DNA of 6,810 bases, taken from an uncultured Planctomycetaceae bacterium (GTDB lineage Bacteria > Planctomycetota > Planctomycetia > Pirellulales > Lacipirellulaceae). Below, in pieces: positions 4,655 through 6,810 of the stretch. The translations under genes were made by a program, and so were the position numbers. The stretch lies in the NCBI GenBank assembly GCA_937860165.1, contig CALMBE010000489.1, forward strand, positions 1 through 6,810, written 5' to 3'. The notes under the pieces are model-generated. The model made no database searches and was not told where the DNA came from. It saw only the letters and a program-made list of their open reading frames with translations. The first letter of the stretch is position 1. Every line of letters begins with the position of its first letter.

Positions 4655-6662
4655 ATATCACATACAGTGCCAAAGTGAGAATTACGCAGACGATCCCTGC
4701 TGTGAGCGCACCCTTGGAACTTGTGACATCGAGCTGGGTCTTCGACTCAAACGTCACCGGCTCTTTGAGCGGTGCTAATAGAGTCATCAACACCATCACC
4801 GCCACGCAAATGCCGAAGACAATTGCCATGCGATTCAAGAACTGTATCGTGGGGGCAGTCACTTTGAGTCCCGCATAGCACACGATGCTGGTGATCAAGC
4901 CCACGACTCCAGCGGTGCGTGGGCATTTGCGTAAGATCAACCCCACCACAAACACTGCCAAAATACCCGGTGAGATTAATCCTTGCGATTCCTGAATAAT
5001 GGTAAAAATGGAATTCGAGATGTTAGGGTCGCCTAACGCGGGAGCCAAGCCGCAGGCAATCGCCGCGAACACCACGACACTAATTCGACCGAGCTTGACA
5101 ATACTTGCTTGCGATGCAGCAGGCATGAGATACTTATGCACCAAATCGAGTGTAAAGATCGAAGACGCGGCATTGAGCATCGCCGCCAGTGAACTGATAA
5201 CGGCCCCTAACAACGCTGCCATGACAAAGCCGAACACCCCTGTGTTGCGCGGCAGGATCCCCAACAGTTGGGCCAAAGCGGTGTCGTACTTATAGGCCAC
5301 CAATGCTTGCGATTTCATGGGGGCTGACTTCGCCGTGGCTGCTGCTTGAACCTGGTTGTTGTAGGAGGAAACTTCCTCGGCTAACTCGGGATTCACAAAG
5401 CGCCAAGCATGGTCCTCTTTGGCACTAAAAAGCTGATACTCACCGGGAGCGATCTTGTCGAATGCCCCTTTGGTTATCGGCAAGACAAAGGGATTGGTCA
5501 CCTGTAGTTCGTCGATTTCCTTGGTTGATTCGTACAGCCCAATTAAAAAGCCTGGGCCGGAGTGGGATTCAATGGCATTTTTAGCGGGGGCGTCGCCTAT
5601 TGCAACAAACTTGGTCTCTGGATTGGCCTTGAGATACATGGCCAACGAAGTGGCGGCATCGTCTCGGGCAGCCAGCCGCATGTTCTCGTGAAATAAGTTA
5701 AAAGCAATAATTCCCGGGATCACTACCACAAATGGAATGATAAGCTTGAGAAACGCGGCAAAGACGATGCCTTTTTGCCCTTCGGCCAGCGACGAAGAAC
5801 CCAAGGTACGCTGAGTGATATATTGATTGAGTCCCCAATAGTAAAAATTTGGAATCCACAACCCCAGGAGCAGGGCGGTCCAGGGCAGCACGTTGTCGTC
5901 TTTTGGCAGGAACATGTTAAGCTGATTGCGATTTAGCTCCATGAAGCGGGCAATCGGGCCTTGCGCCTTATCGAGCGTTTTGATCGCGACTTCCCCCGTC
6001 GAAACGTCGACTACGGTCGCGGCATCTTCGGCAGTGCTCAGCATGTCGAAGGCGTAAAACATAATAACTGCTCCGCCCAAAATCAGGGCTGTCCCTTGCA
6101 GCAAGTCAGCCCAGACCGAGGCCTTCAATCCGCCGCCAACGACGTAAATCAATGCGATCAAAGCAATAAATGCCGCCGGCTGCCAAAGTTCCATCCGTGT
6201 GCCGTATTGTTTGAGCAATGTTTGGACTGTCAGTGCCCCCGAGTAGGTAACCGCACCTAGGAGCAGCAGATAGATCAATACCGTGGCACCCGCCATGATG
6301 AATCGGGCGGCAGAGTTGTAGCGATATTCTAGGAACTCCGGCATTGTGTAGATGCCAGCTCGCAGAAAATAGGGAAGAAATGCAAAGGCCACGACTACCA
6401 AGGTAATTGCCGCCATCCATTCGTAACTAGCGATTGCCAACCCCACGTGGCTGGCAGCGTTACCACTCATTCCCACAAATTGTTCGGTGGAGATATTGGC
6501 GGCAATCAACGAAAAACCGATCAACCACCAAGAAAGTCCTCGCCCTGCCAAGAAGAAGTTTTGGGCACTTTGCTCTTCTCCTCCCGAACGACTCTTCCAC
6601 AATCCAACCGCAACCACTGCAACGATAAACGCCACAAATACTAAAATATCGATTACGCCCAT
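4629..6662 (-). CDS. SGLT-like sodium/solute symporter (SSS family)
   Basis: A 677-residue inner-membrane transporter expected to couple sodium entry to uptake of a small solute, probably a sugar. It closely follows the Vibrio galactose symporter vSGLT: NFFLAGRGLSWWLIGFSLIA (35-54), NISTEQFVGMSG (56-67), SYEWM (79-83), YYWGLNQYITQRT (274-286), FLKLIIPF (304-311), SSLAAMLN (490-497, covering the serine pair of the sodium site) and IIQESQGLISPG (555-566). Gln61, Glu81, Asn279, Lys306 and Gln557 match the polar residues lining the vSGLT sugar site, so a hexose-like substrate is plausible but unproven. About 14 membrane helices are expected. The loop between helices near 320 and 472 is roughly 100 residues longer than in vSGLT. 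The ATG at 6662-6660 follows GGGAG by six bases. Its 3' end overlaps larE by 26 bp on the opposite strand. Confidence 0.95.
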   Translation of the reverse strand: MGVIDILVFVAFIVAVVAVGLWKSRSGGEEQSAQNFFLAGRGLSWWLIGFSLIAANISTEQFVGMSGNAASHVGLAIASYEWMAAITLVVVAFAFLPYFLRAGIYTMPEFLEYRYNSAARFIMAGATVLIYLLLLGAVTYSGALTVQTLLKQYGTRMELWQPAAFIALIALIYVVGGGLKASVWADLLQGTALILGGAVIMFYAFDMLSTAEDAATVVDVSTGEVAIKTLDKAQGPIARFMELNRNQLNMFLPKDDNVLPWTALLLGLWIPNFYYWGLNQYITQRTLGSSSLAEGQKGIVFAAFLKLIIPFVVVIPGIIAFNLFHENMRLAARDDAATSLAMYLKANPETKFVAIGDAPAKNAIESHSGPGFLIGLYESTKEIDELQVTNPFVLPITKGAFDKIAPGEYQLFSAKEDHAWRFVNPELAEEVSSYNNQVQAAATAKSAPMKSQALVAYKYDTALAQLLGILPRNTGVFGFVMAALLGAVISSLAAMLNAASSIFTLDLVHKYLMPAASQASIVKLGRISVVVFAAIACGLAPALGDPNISNSIFTIIQESQGLISPGILAVFVVGLILRKCPRTAGVVGLITSIVCYAGLKVTAPTIQFLNRMAIVFGICVAVMVLMTLLAPLKEPVTFESKTQLDVTSSKGALTAGIVCVILTLALYVIFSPLGVAG

Positions 6663-6668
6663 GAATTG

Positions 6669-6673
6669 CTCCC
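6669..6673 (-). promoter_or_regulatory. Ribosome binding site of the SSS symporter gene
   Basis: On the minus strand GGGAG ends six bases before the ATG at 6662-6660. This is the best-placed Shine-Dalgarno sequence in the window and fixes the start. Confidence 0.75.
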
Positions 6674-6810
6674 AAACAACTATCTAAACTGCAGAGATTT
6701 AGTGCCATAACGGCACTTTGATGGGAGCATCGTAGAGGAGTGGCTCACAAAATACCACTAGTGCTTTGACAACACCTAGATTTGGGGTTCGAGTCGACAC
6801 AACTCATTCT
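6674..6810 (-). promoter_or_regulatory. Upstream region of the symporter gene with a small hairpin
   Basis: No gene is seen up to the window edge. AGTGCC (6701-6706) and GGCACT (6712-6717) form a 6-bp inverted repeat around a 5-base loop, about 40 bp before the start codon; it could be an operator or an mRNA hairpin. On the minus strand, TAGATA at 6683-6688, just downstream of this hairpin, is a weak -10 candidate. The promoter itself cannot be fixed from sequence alone. Confidence 0.3.

Noticed and set aside
4208..4878. Open frames on both strands over larE and the symporter 3' end (4208-4639 minus, 4294-4878 plus)
   Set aside because: They are shadows of two genes with unambiguous family motifs and show no domain features.
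6766..6794. A consensus TTGACA (6766-6771) as a rightward promoter
   Set aside because: No -10-like hexamer occurs at 15-19 bp spacing, and no plus-strand gene starts before the window ends.

Overview
The window is ordinary chromosomal DNA of moderate GC content. It most likely comes from a planctomycete (Pirellulales-like). That placement is an inference from three things: a Rho_N-plus-DUF4912 protein, a long SGLT-type symporter and an atpZ-atpI-atpB start to an ATP synthase operon, together with weak or absent Shine-Dalgarno sequences. No phage, CRISPR, transposase, tRNA or rRNA gene is visible.

Layout. (1) Positions 1-1652, minus strand: the head of an F1Fo ATP synthase operon, transcribed leftwards as atpZ-like, atpI-like and atpB (subunit a). 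The last runs off the left edge. The three genes are tightly coupled (4-bp overlap, then a 7-bp gap). (2) About 1653-2272: a divergent control region. It has a small palindrome, three AAATTGCA motifs, and a possible structured RNA leader before the next gene. (3) Positions 2273-3394, plus strand: a 373-residue protein with an N-terminal Rho_N/SAP-like domain, a DUF4912 domain and a C-terminal beta-rich domain; function unknown. (4) Positions 3395-3814: no credible gene. It carries short CCGGAAC repeats and two diverged copies, in inverted orientation, of a hairpin-forming repeat of about 90 bp. (5) Positions 3815-4654, plus strand: larE, the sulfur transferase of nickel-pincer nucleotide cofactor synthesis, of the three-cysteine type. 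(6) Positions 4629-6662, minus strand: a 677-residue SGLT-like sodium/solute symporter whose 3' end overlaps that of larE by 26 bp. (7) Positions 6663-6810: its upstream region, with a clear ribosome binding site and a 6-bp hairpin.

The genes do not form one pathway. The atp genes make the membrane sector of ATP synthase. LarE makes a cofactor whose other synthesis genes (larB, larC) are not here. The symporter imports a solute, probably a sugar, using a sodium gradient. I found no convincing new defence or mobile system. The points most worth a second look are the covarying hairpin-repeat pair, the possible structured leader of the DUF4912 gene, and the cluster-type cysteines in LarE.
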